Of a stretch of 64,000 nt of DNA, positions 45,492 through 53,320 are shown piece after piece. The stretch comes from Bacteroides luhongzhouii. GTDB lineage: Bacteria; Bacteroidota; Bacteroidia; Bacteroidales; Bacteroidaceae. The position numbers were made by a program, and so were the translations under genes. The notes under the pieces are model-generated. The model made no database searches. It had not been told where the DNA came from and saw only the letters and a program-made list of their open reading frames with translations. Every line of letters starts with the position of its first letter. Position 1 is the first letter of the stretch. The stretch covers positions 186,001 to 250,000 of the forward strand of contig NZ_CP059973.1 of NCBI RefSeq assembly GCF_009193295.2. Reading direction: 5' to 3'.

Positions 45492-45787
45492 TTAAGAATG
45501 TTGTGCGATTGATATAGCACCTTGCTCAAAAGTATTATCTCTGATATTATTAATATTATAAATAGCCTTCTCTACATCAAAGTCTTCAATCACTTCTGCA
45601 GATATTCAATTTGATTTAAAAGACCTTCTTCTATTTCTTCCTGTTTCTCAATTTTTGAGACGACCTGCTGGTTTACACCAAGATCAGCCGCTAGAGCTTC
45701 CTGCTTCATACCAAAGTAAACACGGATCTTCTGCAGATTATGTCCTACATGTCTCCGGTTTGCTTTATCTTTTACTTCGATATCCAT
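45492..45787 (-). pseudogene. XRE-family regulator with a frameshifted C-terminus
   Basis: The first frame (MDIEVKDKANRRHVGHNLQKIR) encodes a HTH (MKQEALAADLGVNQQVVSKIE) but stops at 45590 after QIEYLQK. A second frame continues from there as AEVIEDFDVEKAIYNINNIRDN, the end expected for this small family, to a stop at 45492. A small indel near 45595-45605 therefore truncates it. It lies 16 bp before the XRE gene at 45475; together they would form a regulator pair. Confidence 0.72.
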
Positions 45788-46098
45788 ATCACTATCTTTT
45801 TAACTAGTACTTTGAGACAAAGGTAGTAAAAATCAACCCAAATCAAACCAAAGTCAACTTTATTTTTTTTTCAATCTCCAGTTCTATATGCATAATTTTG
45901 CCCTAATAAAATCTAATAGCCTATGGGGTAAGTAAAGTCGTTACAATCGAGACATAGCTTTAAATTGTCCGGAAATATAGCTATCCAAAAACAAATTAGT
46001 AAACATACAATTAAACAAAAAGCATGCACGGGCTTATTGCTAACAGAACGATCTAAGGTATACTGAAAAACTCTCAAAGAGAGACGATTATCGGAGCA
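45788..46098. other. Intergenic region without recognised gene
   Basis: AT-rich, about 310 bp. No supported ORF, RNA or repeat. It marks the right end of the restriction-modification island. Confidence 0.4.
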
Positions 46099-46260
46099 AA
46101 TATCGTTGAAAAAGGTAGCAGTAACGGTTTGGAGTATCTCAAACAATATGCCGAAGTTAATTATACCGGAGACGCAAACTATATAGATCAGCAAGGCACA
46201 AGAGATGGAAACATCGTTACTGCCGGAGGATTGATAGAAAAGAGAATGAACGACAAACAG
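46099..46260 (+). pseudogene. Remnant of a DJ-1/PfpI-family protein
   Basis: About 50 codons resembling the later part of DJ-1/PfpI proteins (NGLEYLKQYAEVNYTGDANY and RDGNIVTAGGLIE). There is neither start nor the nucleophile-elbow part. Downstream the frame degenerates. Family assignment is from memory of the motif and tentative. Confidence 0.45.
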
Positions 46261-46273
46261 AGACGAGAAAATG

Positions 46274-47542
46274 CTATCTCATCTTCCAACCACCAAAAAG
46301 TGTTTTCTTAAAGCAGGCCTTGTTTCGTTTCGCCTCTTCCGAATCATACTCTATAGCAAGATCAAAGTACTCTATTGCCTGCGGTATATTCTGTTCCGTA
46401 CCTCGTCCGAAGCCATAAGCAACACCAAAAGCATTCAGTACCATAGCATCAAGAGGTTCCCATACCTCATCGAGTCTACCATTCTCTTCTATCTCGGAAA
46501 GGAATTCGAATGCCGCATCATCATCCTGAAAAGTGCCTAGACCGTTCTGATAACAAATAGCAAGTTCGGCTGCCGGTTGCCAAGAATCCTCATCATCCAT
46601 ATTATGATATGCCTTATCTAACCATAACACTGCCTTGGCATAATCCTGTATTATATTGCCACGCCCTTCAAAGTAGAAGTTGCCTACCTGAAATTGCGCC
46701 TTTGCGTTACCTGCCTTCGCTGCTATCATGTAATTCTCAAATGCCTTGTCCAAATCTTCATCAACGCCGTACCCTGTTCCGTAACACACAGCCACATTGT
46801 AGGCGGACTGGACATCTCCGCGCTCCACAGCCATTGAGTAATAATGGAAAGCCCCCTCCGCATCATCATACTCATCTTCCAGCAATTTGCCGTAGTCATT
46901 ACAAGTGAGCGGATCACCCGTATCAGCAAGAAGTTTCAGGTAGTTCTCGTACACCTCGTCATCAATATCCGCCAGTCCCGACTCATAAATGGTACGATAG
47001 TTGCCGAATGCGGCAGGCAGACCGTTATCGAACGAGTTTTCATAGTATTTTGCCGCTATAGGATAAGCAAAAGCGTAATACTCATCTTCAGAATTATATT
47101 TGCGGTTTTCTTCCTCACCACGAATGACGAGATAATCACCATAGAACATAACATTTCCCACCACATATTGGCTAAAGGCATCTCCCGCCTGTGCTTGCTG
47201 TATCACTGTCGTAAAAGCTTCCTCAAGAGATGCGAAAGGCATCGTTTTCTGAACAGCAGGAGACAAGTTACCGGTCCGCAAAGCACATAATACCCCATCG
47301 GCACTGCCCCGGCGCACACTCTCCTTAATCAACTGGGATGCCTGCTCCTCATCTACGGGAAATTCTGCTCCGCACCAGACAAAATCTTCCCCTAAATGGC
47401 ATCGTCCAAGGTAACAGTAAGCATCCGCATCCCCCTCTTCCGCTGCCTGACGCAGAAGCTCATATCCTTCCCACATTTGTTCTTTGTCGTAGCTTTTCCA
47501 TATTTTGTCAATGGCAACAGCTACTGTTTCACTGTGTTTCAT
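46274..47542 (-). CDS. Sel1-repeat (TPR-like) protein
   Basis: 422 residues made of Sel1-like repeats, e.g. ADAYCYLGRCHLGEDF near the N-terminus, VQSAYNVAVCYGTGYGVDEDLDKAFENY and AKAQFQVGNFYFEGRG in the middle, and GVAYGFGRGTEQNIPQAIEYFDLAI at the end. There is no signal peptide, so it is cytoplasmic. Sel1 proteins are interaction scaffolds; the partner is not known. It lies 49 bp downstream of the 47592 gene, same strand, probably in an operon. Such pairs often belong to polymorphic toxin or immunity regions, but no toxin is seen here. Confidence 0.82.
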   Translation of the reverse strand: MKHSETVAVAIDKIWKSYDKEQMWEGYELLRQAAEEGDADAYCYLGRCHLGEDFVWCGAEFPVDEEQASQLIKESVRRGSADGVLCALRTGNLSPAVQKTMPFASLEEAFTTVIQQAQAGDAFSQYVVGNVMFYGDYLVIRGEEENRKYNSEDEYYAFAYPIAAKYYENSFDNGLPAAFGNYRTIYESGLADIDDEVYENYLKLLADTGDPLTCNDYGKLLEDEYDDAEGAFHYYSMAVERGDVQSAYNVAVCYGTGYGVDEDLDKAFENYMIAAKAGNAKAQFQVGNFYFEGRGNIIQDYAKAVLWLDKAYHNMDDEDSWQPAAELAICYQNGLGTFQDDDAAFEFLSEIEENGRLDEVWEPLDAMVLNAFGVAYGFGRGTEQNIPQAIEYFDLAIEYDSEEAKRNKACFKKTLFGGWKMR

Positions 47543-47591
47543 TGTTACAAATTATTATATATCCGTTTTCTTTCGATATGTCTTTTATTCT

Positions 47592-48368
47592 TCATTCATC
47601 ATTAGCCACTTCTTCCGTTATATCCTCCCATTCATCCGTAATCCGGGGAAACTCACGTTTATGGTAATAATTGAAAAGCCAAAATCTGATACGGCCGATA
47701 TAAGAAGCTCGAGTCATGAGCACCACCCAATCTCCCTCTTCATTATTTCCTCCTATTTCGACGATATAATTATCTTTCGTCCTCCTCACTTCCAGATACC
47801 CGTTCTGACAGCCGGGAGTCTTCAACAGCAGCGAAGAACATTTGCCGGCTTCGAGATTCTCGAGAGCCGCCAACACGTCTTCATAATCGATAAATTTGAA
47901 TTCTTCATTGTCTACGTATAAATAATACGGCTCGTCAGCAGGAGATACCGGAGTGAAATGCCCTTTCTCCCAATTCTTAATTTCCGGAATTTCAAGCCGT
48001 TCGAAGTAGTTACAGAACATCCGGACAATATCACTCGGACTATAATCACAGCTAGAATACCTTGTCAACCCGTCAGACATGGCGAAACATACTGCAACTT
48101 GCAGATTGCCGTCCGGCACACTCATACACGATATCCCGGAACAATTACCATAAGGAGTGATTACAGGACGACAGTTACTGAGCCATATATCTCCATATTC
48201 ATCAATATTATTTATTGCCCGCTTTATCTCCTCTTCGGAAACAAGTGATGTCCGTTCATAACCTTCCGAATAGTTCAACACAAATTGCATAGGTAGTTCA
48301 AATGCTACAACCTCCTCCGGCTTTTGCTTCTTTCCCGAGATCTTTTTTTTAAGAAATGAAAAAAACAT
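47592..48368 (-). CDS. Hypothetical acidic protein upstream of the Sel1 gene
   Basis: Not recognised. 258 residues, acidic, with a basic short N-terminus (FFSFLKKKISGKKQK). A possible domain comprises NYSEGYERTSLVSEEEIKRAI, then WLSNCRPVITPYGNCSG and a C-terminal part with GGNNEEGDWVVLMTRA and IGRIRFWLFNYYHKREFP. No signal peptide. Its compact acidic character and neighbour suggest an immunity-like or stress protein, which is inference only. Confidence 0.6.
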   Translation of the reverse strand: MFFSFLKKKISGKKQKPEEVVAFELPMQFVLNYSEGYERTSLVSEEEIKRAINNIDEYGDIWLSNCRPVITPYGNCSGISCMSVPDGNLQVAVCFAMSDGLTRYSSCDYSPSDIVRMFCNYFERLEIPEIKNWEKGHFTPVSPADEPYYLYVDNEEFKFIDYEDVLAALENLEAGKCSSLLLKTPGCQNGYLEVRRTKDNYIVEIGGNNEEGDWVVLMTRASYIGRIRFWLFNYYHKREFPRITDEWEDITEEVANDE

Positions 48369-48802
48369 TTGGTGTATTCTTAGTAGTTTTGCGAGTGCAA
48401 AAATAAAAAAAGATCACTAAAATCAATCTATGTATTGCATTTTATTCGTACATCAAGCCAACGGGAAATACTTTACCACGCTCATCTTCCAGCCCTTGCA
48501 GCTTTTTACATATAATCTGTGCTCCAAGCATACTGAAAGTAAATCCATGATCTCCCGAGGCAGGAATTGGCCGGCTTCGTAAACATGCACGGTTATGCAG
48601 GCACAGCATTATCTTCTTTGAAACAACAGCACATCAAAAAAGCAAGAATGGAAAATTGTGCAGCTGGTACGTATGGCGGCAGAAAAACACGGGAAAGGGT
48701 GGATATCCAATCACCAATAAATTGAAATAAAGAGGCTTGTCACCCTATCAGACAAGCCTCTTTACTATAAATTTCGAAAGTACTATAAACGCATCGTGCA
48801 AA
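48369..48802. other. Intergenic region with a possible gene remnant
   Basis: On the minus strand about 45 codons ending at a stop at 48442-48444 read as a plausible protein C-terminus (RPIPASGDHGFTFSMLGAQI and GKVFPVGLMYE), without any start or upstream domain. I cannot name the family. The rest shows no gene apart from the terminator at 48729-48763. Confidence 0.35.
48729..48763 (-). terminator. Terminator of the fimbrillin-like operon
   Basis: aaagaggcttgtc (48729-48741) and gacaagcctcttt (48751-48763), a perfect 13-bp stem, just beyond the stop at 48803. Confidence 0.75.
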
Positions 48803-50623
48803 TTACATCGGTAATTTTCCGACTATGTCTTTCGAACATACAGGCAATTTACCTTCTTTTCCCATATTTACAAAAACAGTGGCACATAATACGGTCCATT
48901 GGTCACCGTATGTCATCGTACTGCTGTGGTTATATCCCAGACAATGTCCGTATTCATGGAACATGGCTTGACGGGGATAATTGTGCGGATGAGCATCGGG
49001 GGGAGTAGCATCAAAATAGACACCGGTATAACAATAACTAGCCAGTCCATACGTACTGCCCCCACCAAGTCCGCCGACACCCGAGACACATCCCAGCACA
49101 AGTCCTCCATGACTGCGAATTCTTTGACGCAAATTATCTAAATTGATCGGATTTCCTCCATTGTCTTTCAGTCTTCCTTCATAATTGTTCATTTCCGCAT
49201 TAAACTCTTCGGAAGAGAACATAAAAGCCATATTGAGAGCCAACGCCACTCCGTGCCGACACAACAACGGGTTCATGTGCCGCCAATATGCATGACCAGC
49301 GTCAGCCGAATAGGCAGAAAAACGTATGAACCAATGGCTGTCTATCTGTTCCATTTTCTTCATGAACGGATCATCCGTCCGGAAGACAAGCGTCACATCA
49401 TCATTCGCAAGTTCATGTTGTGCAGGCACCACCACTTTCCGACCGTTACTAGTGGTGAACGTCCGTTCCGAATCTACGACAGGCAAAGGAAACGAAGCTT
49501 CCATAAAAGGATAAATCTGGTCGAAGTGCGCCAGTTCGAAAAACTCGGTACTGACTTTGTTAAAGCGGCACAAAACCGTTACATCCTGAATGCCGACAGG
49601 AGAGAAGAACTTAACGAGCAGTTCATGTTCGTTTGAAATGGACATCTGCAATGGAGCATTTGCATAAAAAGACCGACGCCCACTGTTATAAAAGACATCA
49701 CGCGGCTCATCGGCAAGAAACATCGTATCAGTCCGGAAACGAACAAAATCTTCCTCACGCACACGAAAGAAACCGTCCTGATTTTCCGGATGAAGGTAAT
49801 CAATACTGATATGCGACACTCGCCCGGGCTCAATATTACAACCAATGAAACGGTATTTGCGTTCAAACCGCCTACCGTCGCTACATTCCGACTCGATAGA
49901 CACAAAACCGGAAAGTGGTTTGTTTCCCGGTAACGAGTAGAAGGAGCATTTCCCGGTAATGTCATACGCCTCTACTCCTTTCGCTCCTGAATATTGCCCA
50001 TCCACACCAAGAGTGGCATATATTCCCTCAGAATCATCAAATGTAATATCAATCTTTCGGATGAATCTCCACATATAGTCGGATGACAGCTTCAAGTCTA
50101 CGTCCACTCTTCCCACACAACGTTCCAATGTTACAAGCTGTGATACCGGAGCCTGCTCTCTTCCAATGTGCAATTCTATCTTTTTATAAAAATAAACTGC
50201 ATCGAGCGGCGCTTTTTCTGTAAAGTTCATCAACCAATCATCAGACAAATACGCAGGATCTTTGATCGTTTCTCCTGTCTCTTCTTCCACACTAGTGGTA
50301 GCAAGAAATGCCAATGTATAATCCCCCTGTTCCAATCCTTCGATCGTCAGTTTGGAAAAGTCATTTTCCAGCTTCTGGTACAAAGGTTTGATTATCCTAC
50401 CTTCTTTATCGGCAACGGCATACCACATACGAGTAATCTGTTCCTGGCTACCGCTGCGTGTCTGTACGATAAAAACGTCATCTTCCTGCAAACCAAACAG
50501 AAACGTCACTTGTCCCATACTGGAGGATATGTTGTCCGTTTCCTGTTCGAAATCCCCCGAACAAGAGGCAAGCACCAATATCCAAAGTAACAGTATTGTG
50601 ATTTTCATCATCTTCATTCTCAT
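48803..50623 (-). CDS. FimB/Mfa2-like lipoprotein with C-terminal metzincin metalloprotease site
   Basis: 606 residues. Lipoprotein signal (WILVLASCSGDF, C21). The N-terminal 270 residues read like FimB/Mfa2-type fimbrial anchor domains (FSKLTIEGLEQGDYTLAFLA, TLERCVGRVDVDLKLSSD). The C-terminal part ends with a zinc-binding HEYGHCLGYNH motif (H556, E557, H560, H566) and a Met-turn candidate at M570, matching the metzincin pattern HExxHxxGxxH. So it is probably a surface-anchored zinc protease fused to a fimbrial-type domain. Gene starts 6 bp after the fimbrillin-like gene, same operon. Substrate unknown. Confidence 0.72.
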   Translation of the reverse strand: MRMKMMKITILLLWILVLASCSGDFEQETDNISSSMGQVTFLFGLQEDDVFIVQTRSGSQEQITRMWYAVADKEGRIIKPLYQKLENDFSKLTIEGLEQGDYTLAFLATTSVEEETGETIKDPAYLSDDWLMNFTEKAPLDAVYFYKKIELHIGREQAPVSQLVTLERCVGRVDVDLKLSSDYMWRFIRKIDITFDDSEGIYATLGVDGQYSGAKGVEAYDITGKCSFYSLPGNKPLSGFVSIESECSDGRRFERKYRFIGCNIEPGRVSHISIDYLHPENQDGFFRVREEDFVRFRTDTMFLADEPRDVFYNSGRRSFYANAPLQMSISNEHELLVKFFSPVGIQDVTVLCRFNKVSTEFFELAHFDQIYPFMEASFPLPVVDSERTFTTSNGRKVVVPAQHELANDDVTLVFRTDDPFMKKMEQIDSHWFIRFSAYSADAGHAYWRHMNPLLCRHGVALALNMAFMFSSEEFNAEMNNYEGRLKDNGGNPINLDNLRQRIRSHGGLVLGCVSGVGGLGGGSTYGLASYCYTGVYFDATPPDAHPHNYPRQAMFHEYGHCLGYNHSSTMTYGDQWTVLCATVFVNMGKEGKLPVCSKDIVGKLPM

Positions 50624-50629
50624 CCTCCC

Positions 50630-52516
50630 CTATTTTTTTACACAACGTACAGAGGCAAATGCTTCCATCTGCAATTGTTGCTTCTTAATAGTAGTTTTCT
50701 CTGCTCCTTCAAATGGTAACCAATAGGCCCATGCATATCCGCCCGGACAGCCGTTGCGTTCGCTTGCCCACAACACTGCCTTTCTTCCAAAGCCAGGATT
50801 GTTGGACGTCGTTTTATCACCTTTTCCGCCAACCAAAGGAATGATAAGGCAACGCTTGGTTTCTTCTGAAGTAAATTTCACATAGTGCTGCGTGCCCGTC
50901 ACACCAGTCGGTGTGATCAGTTTGCCTTCCCCTACATGAAGTGTAGCGATAATTGTTTCTCCATTTCCTGCCTTATATGTGCCCGGAATCTCCTGTCCGG
51001 CAGGAAGAAGAGACTGCAATTCTGCAACAGTCGGTATCCGATACCCTTCCGGACAAGGCATGTGGCTATCATTTTTCCATGGGGTATCGGCTGCCTGATT
51101 TCCCAGATTGTTGGAAGGATTGTATCCTTGCCATGGCACATACATATATAAACGTCCGGACTGGAACAGCCCACCCACAGTATTTATCCAGCTTGTGCGA
51201 TACATATCTTCGATTGTAATCCCGTCCAACGGATAAATCTGGTCATCAAGATCGCGGCTGCGCGCATTGAATGCCATCCATACGTTTCCGCCTATTTCTA
51301 CAGTCTCAATTTGCTTGTCACTGGGAGCCACACGAATCTCCACATAATCATACGTCCCATCCAGTAATACATTTTTCAAATGTACCCGTACTGCATATCC
51401 CAGACGTCCGTTGCCTTGCGCATTCACCGATACGTTGAATACCGACACAATGCCTTCCGCTTCTTCCGACATGGATATACTTCCCACGTTTACGTCGTCA
51501 CCGGCACCTTCCGTAGAAGATATGCCAATAGGAGTGTCGGACACAAACGCCAGCGTCATTTCACCAACACCCGTAGCAGGCACTTCCAAAATATTGTTTT
51601 CATAATCCGCCTTCACTTCTGCCGGAATCTTCGATTTGGATGCACTGAGCAGAATGCGGTGGTTCGTATCAGGCTTACCGATAATCGTCTCCCCTTCTTC
51701 CCACGGTTTGATAGTAAAGTTTCCCTCTATCTTAGCACCTACATTCAGCACAGTCAATTCATATACTTTATTACGTTCGACGACAGGCAACTCTACTTTC
51801 AGCCTAATGGGCACTTCGCCATACGTTCCGCGTAAAACGATATGAACAGGACGCATACTCTCAAAAATACGGAACACTTCTTTCTGTTCACCGTTGAAAT
51901 CGGAACTAAACTCTTTCCGATAGTTTACCGTTTTATCTGAAGCCTGTTTATTTTCAATGAACGGGAAAGTTTCCGCCGGAGCGTCTTCTACAATGATTTC
52001 CTTGATTTTCGTCTTGCTATCAGCAATCGTATTCAGGTCGATACGTGCCACACCACGTTTCATAGCTACATTAATCTCTGTACCTCCACGGGTTACCACT
52101 CCACTCTCCAACTCAACAACTGCTGCCATAAAGCTCGGTGCGGAATTATCATGCAGTCCTTCACCAATGACCATATTGCGAAATTCTTCTTCACTGGTAA
52201 CATTTTCTTCCATCGCTCCCTCCAATCCTGTCAGGAAATAAAGCCGCGATCCACTCACCGCTGAAATCTCGGACTGCCCGTCTTTTCCCGGATTCAATTG
52301 TTCCGCCTTGTAAAGACCTCCATCACTAAACTGAAAAACAGACACATCCTTAAGTTCTTCAGAAGATTCCTCACCTGAAACTGTAATACCTTTTAATGTT
52401 ACTGAATAAGTTTGTTGAATAACTTTTTCCTCTGTTTGCTCATTGTTCGAACAGGAGCCTAAAAATAACGCTCCCATTAAAATAGAAACAATGGCTTTTC
52501 TGCTAGAATAATTCAT
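50630..52516 (-). CDS. Fimbrillin-like lipoprotein with C-terminal FISUMP domain
   Basis: About 628 residues, using the ATG at 52516 (MNYSSRKAIVSILMGALFLGSCSNN, lipobox cysteine C22); the frame extends to 52582 but without a better start. The N-terminal part is typical fimbrillin-like (VTLKGITVSGEESSEELKDVSVFQF, RGVARIDLNTIADSKTKIKEI). The C-terminal part from about residue 400 is a Fibrobacter-succinogenes-major-paralog-type domain (PCPEGYRIPTVAELQSLL, LWASERNG, FASVRCVKK). Presumably exported and surface exposed, forming or decorating a pilus with the FimB-like protease that follows. Confidence 0.78.
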   Translation of the reverse strand: MNYSSRKAIVSILMGALFLGSCSNNEQTEEKVIQQTYSVTLKGITVSGEESSEELKDVSVFQFSDGGLYKAEQLNPGKDGQSEISAVSGSRLYFLTGLEGAMEENVTSEEEFRNMVIGEGLHDNSAPSFMAAVVELESGVVTRGGTEINVAMKRGVARIDLNTIADSKTKIKEIIVEDAPAETFPFIENKQASDKTVNYRKEFSSDFNGEQKEVFRIFESMRPVHIVLRGTYGEVPIRLKVELPVVERNKVYELTVLNVGAKIEGNFTIKPWEEGETIIGKPDTNHRILLSASKSKIPAEVKADYENNILEVPATGVGEMTLAFVSDTPIGISSTEGAGDDVNVGSISMSEEAEGIVSVFNVSVNAQGNGRLGYAVRVHLKNVLLDGTYDYVEIRVAPSDKQIETVEIGGNVWMAFNARSRDLDDQIYPLDGITIEDMYRTSWINTVGGLFQSGRLYMYVPWQGYNPSNNLGNQAADTPWKNDSHMPCPEGYRIPTVAELQSLLPAGQEIPGTYKAGNGETIIATLHVGEGKLITPTGVTGTQHYVKFTSEETKRCLIIPLVGGKGDKTTSNNPGFGRKAVLWASERNGCPGGYAWAYWLPFEGAEKTTIKKQQLQMEAFASVRCVKK

Positions 52517-52646
52517 GTTTTTAATATATAATTTCGAAATAATTGAAAACATTACCGGTACGTTTTTTAAAAGCGGCGACAAAAATACTACTTTTTATCT
52601 ATCGGCAAAATCAAATATTTAGAATATATATACAAAAAACACTCAT

Positions 52647-53177
52647 TCATAACAGAGGCTTACCATTTAATTCCAAATCCAGCAACCTCTTTTTAGCAGA
52701 AAGTCCGCCAGCATACCCTACAAGCGCTTGGTTACTTCCAACCACACGATGGCACGGAGCAAAAATAGAAATAGCGTTCGCCCCGTTAGCAGCAGCAACC
52801 GCACGGACAGCCTTCGGCACATTCAGTTGTCCGGCCAACTCACCGTATGACACAGTCGAACCGTATGGAATCTCCAACAACTTATGCCATACACTCTTCT
52901 GAAACTCGGTACCTACAAAAAGCAAAGGCACCTCAAACACAGTCCGCTTGCCATTGAAATATTCATCCAACTGCCTGATCGCTTCCTGTATCACATCTGA
53001 TGTCCTCTCCTCATAACCTGCTTTCAACAGTTTCCGCAATCTCCTGTCTACAATATCCCTGTGACTTTCAGCCGCCCAGTCACAAAGGCAAAGCTTATCC
53101 CCAACCGAGCCAAGCATCAAATCACCACAAGGGGAATGATAACGCTGTATCTGAATTATATTAGTTTTATCTTCCAT
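52647..53177 (-). CDS. ogt: Methylated-DNA-protein-cysteine S-methyltransferase
   Basis: Repairs O6-alkylguanine by transferring the alkyl group to its own cysteine. From the ATG at 53177 it has 176 residues (an upstream start at 53213 is possible). The active-site motif IFAPCHRVVGSN, the preceding helix-turn-helix SYGELAGQLNVPKAVRAVAAANGAN and GYAGGLSAKKRLLDLE fit Ogt/AGT proteins. No Ada-type N-terminal regulatory domain is present. Confidence 0.92.
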   Translation of the reverse strand: MEDKTNIIQIQRYHSPCGDLMLGSVGDKLCLCDWAAESHRDIVDRRLRKLLKAGYEERTSDVIQEAIRQLDEYFNGKRTVFEVPLLFVGTEFQKSVWHKLLEIPYGSTVSYGELAGQLNVPKAVRAVAAANGANAISIFAPCHRVVGSNQALVGYAGGLSAKKRLLDLELNGKPLL

Positions 53178-53320
53178 ACTTCCAAAGATACATTTATTAT
53201 AATTACTCTTCAATTTAATCCTCGATTATTTTAATCCCCCAATTATTTTTTGTACACGATTTACCCTAACACCCGACTTGTATTCCCCTATTCATCGTCC
53301 TTTCTCCCCCCCCTTATCAA

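Noticed and set aside
45913..46194. 93-residue hydrophobic minus-strand ORF
   Set aside because: No ribosome-binding site or recognisable pattern; it overlaps the DJ-1/PfpI-like remnant on the other strand.
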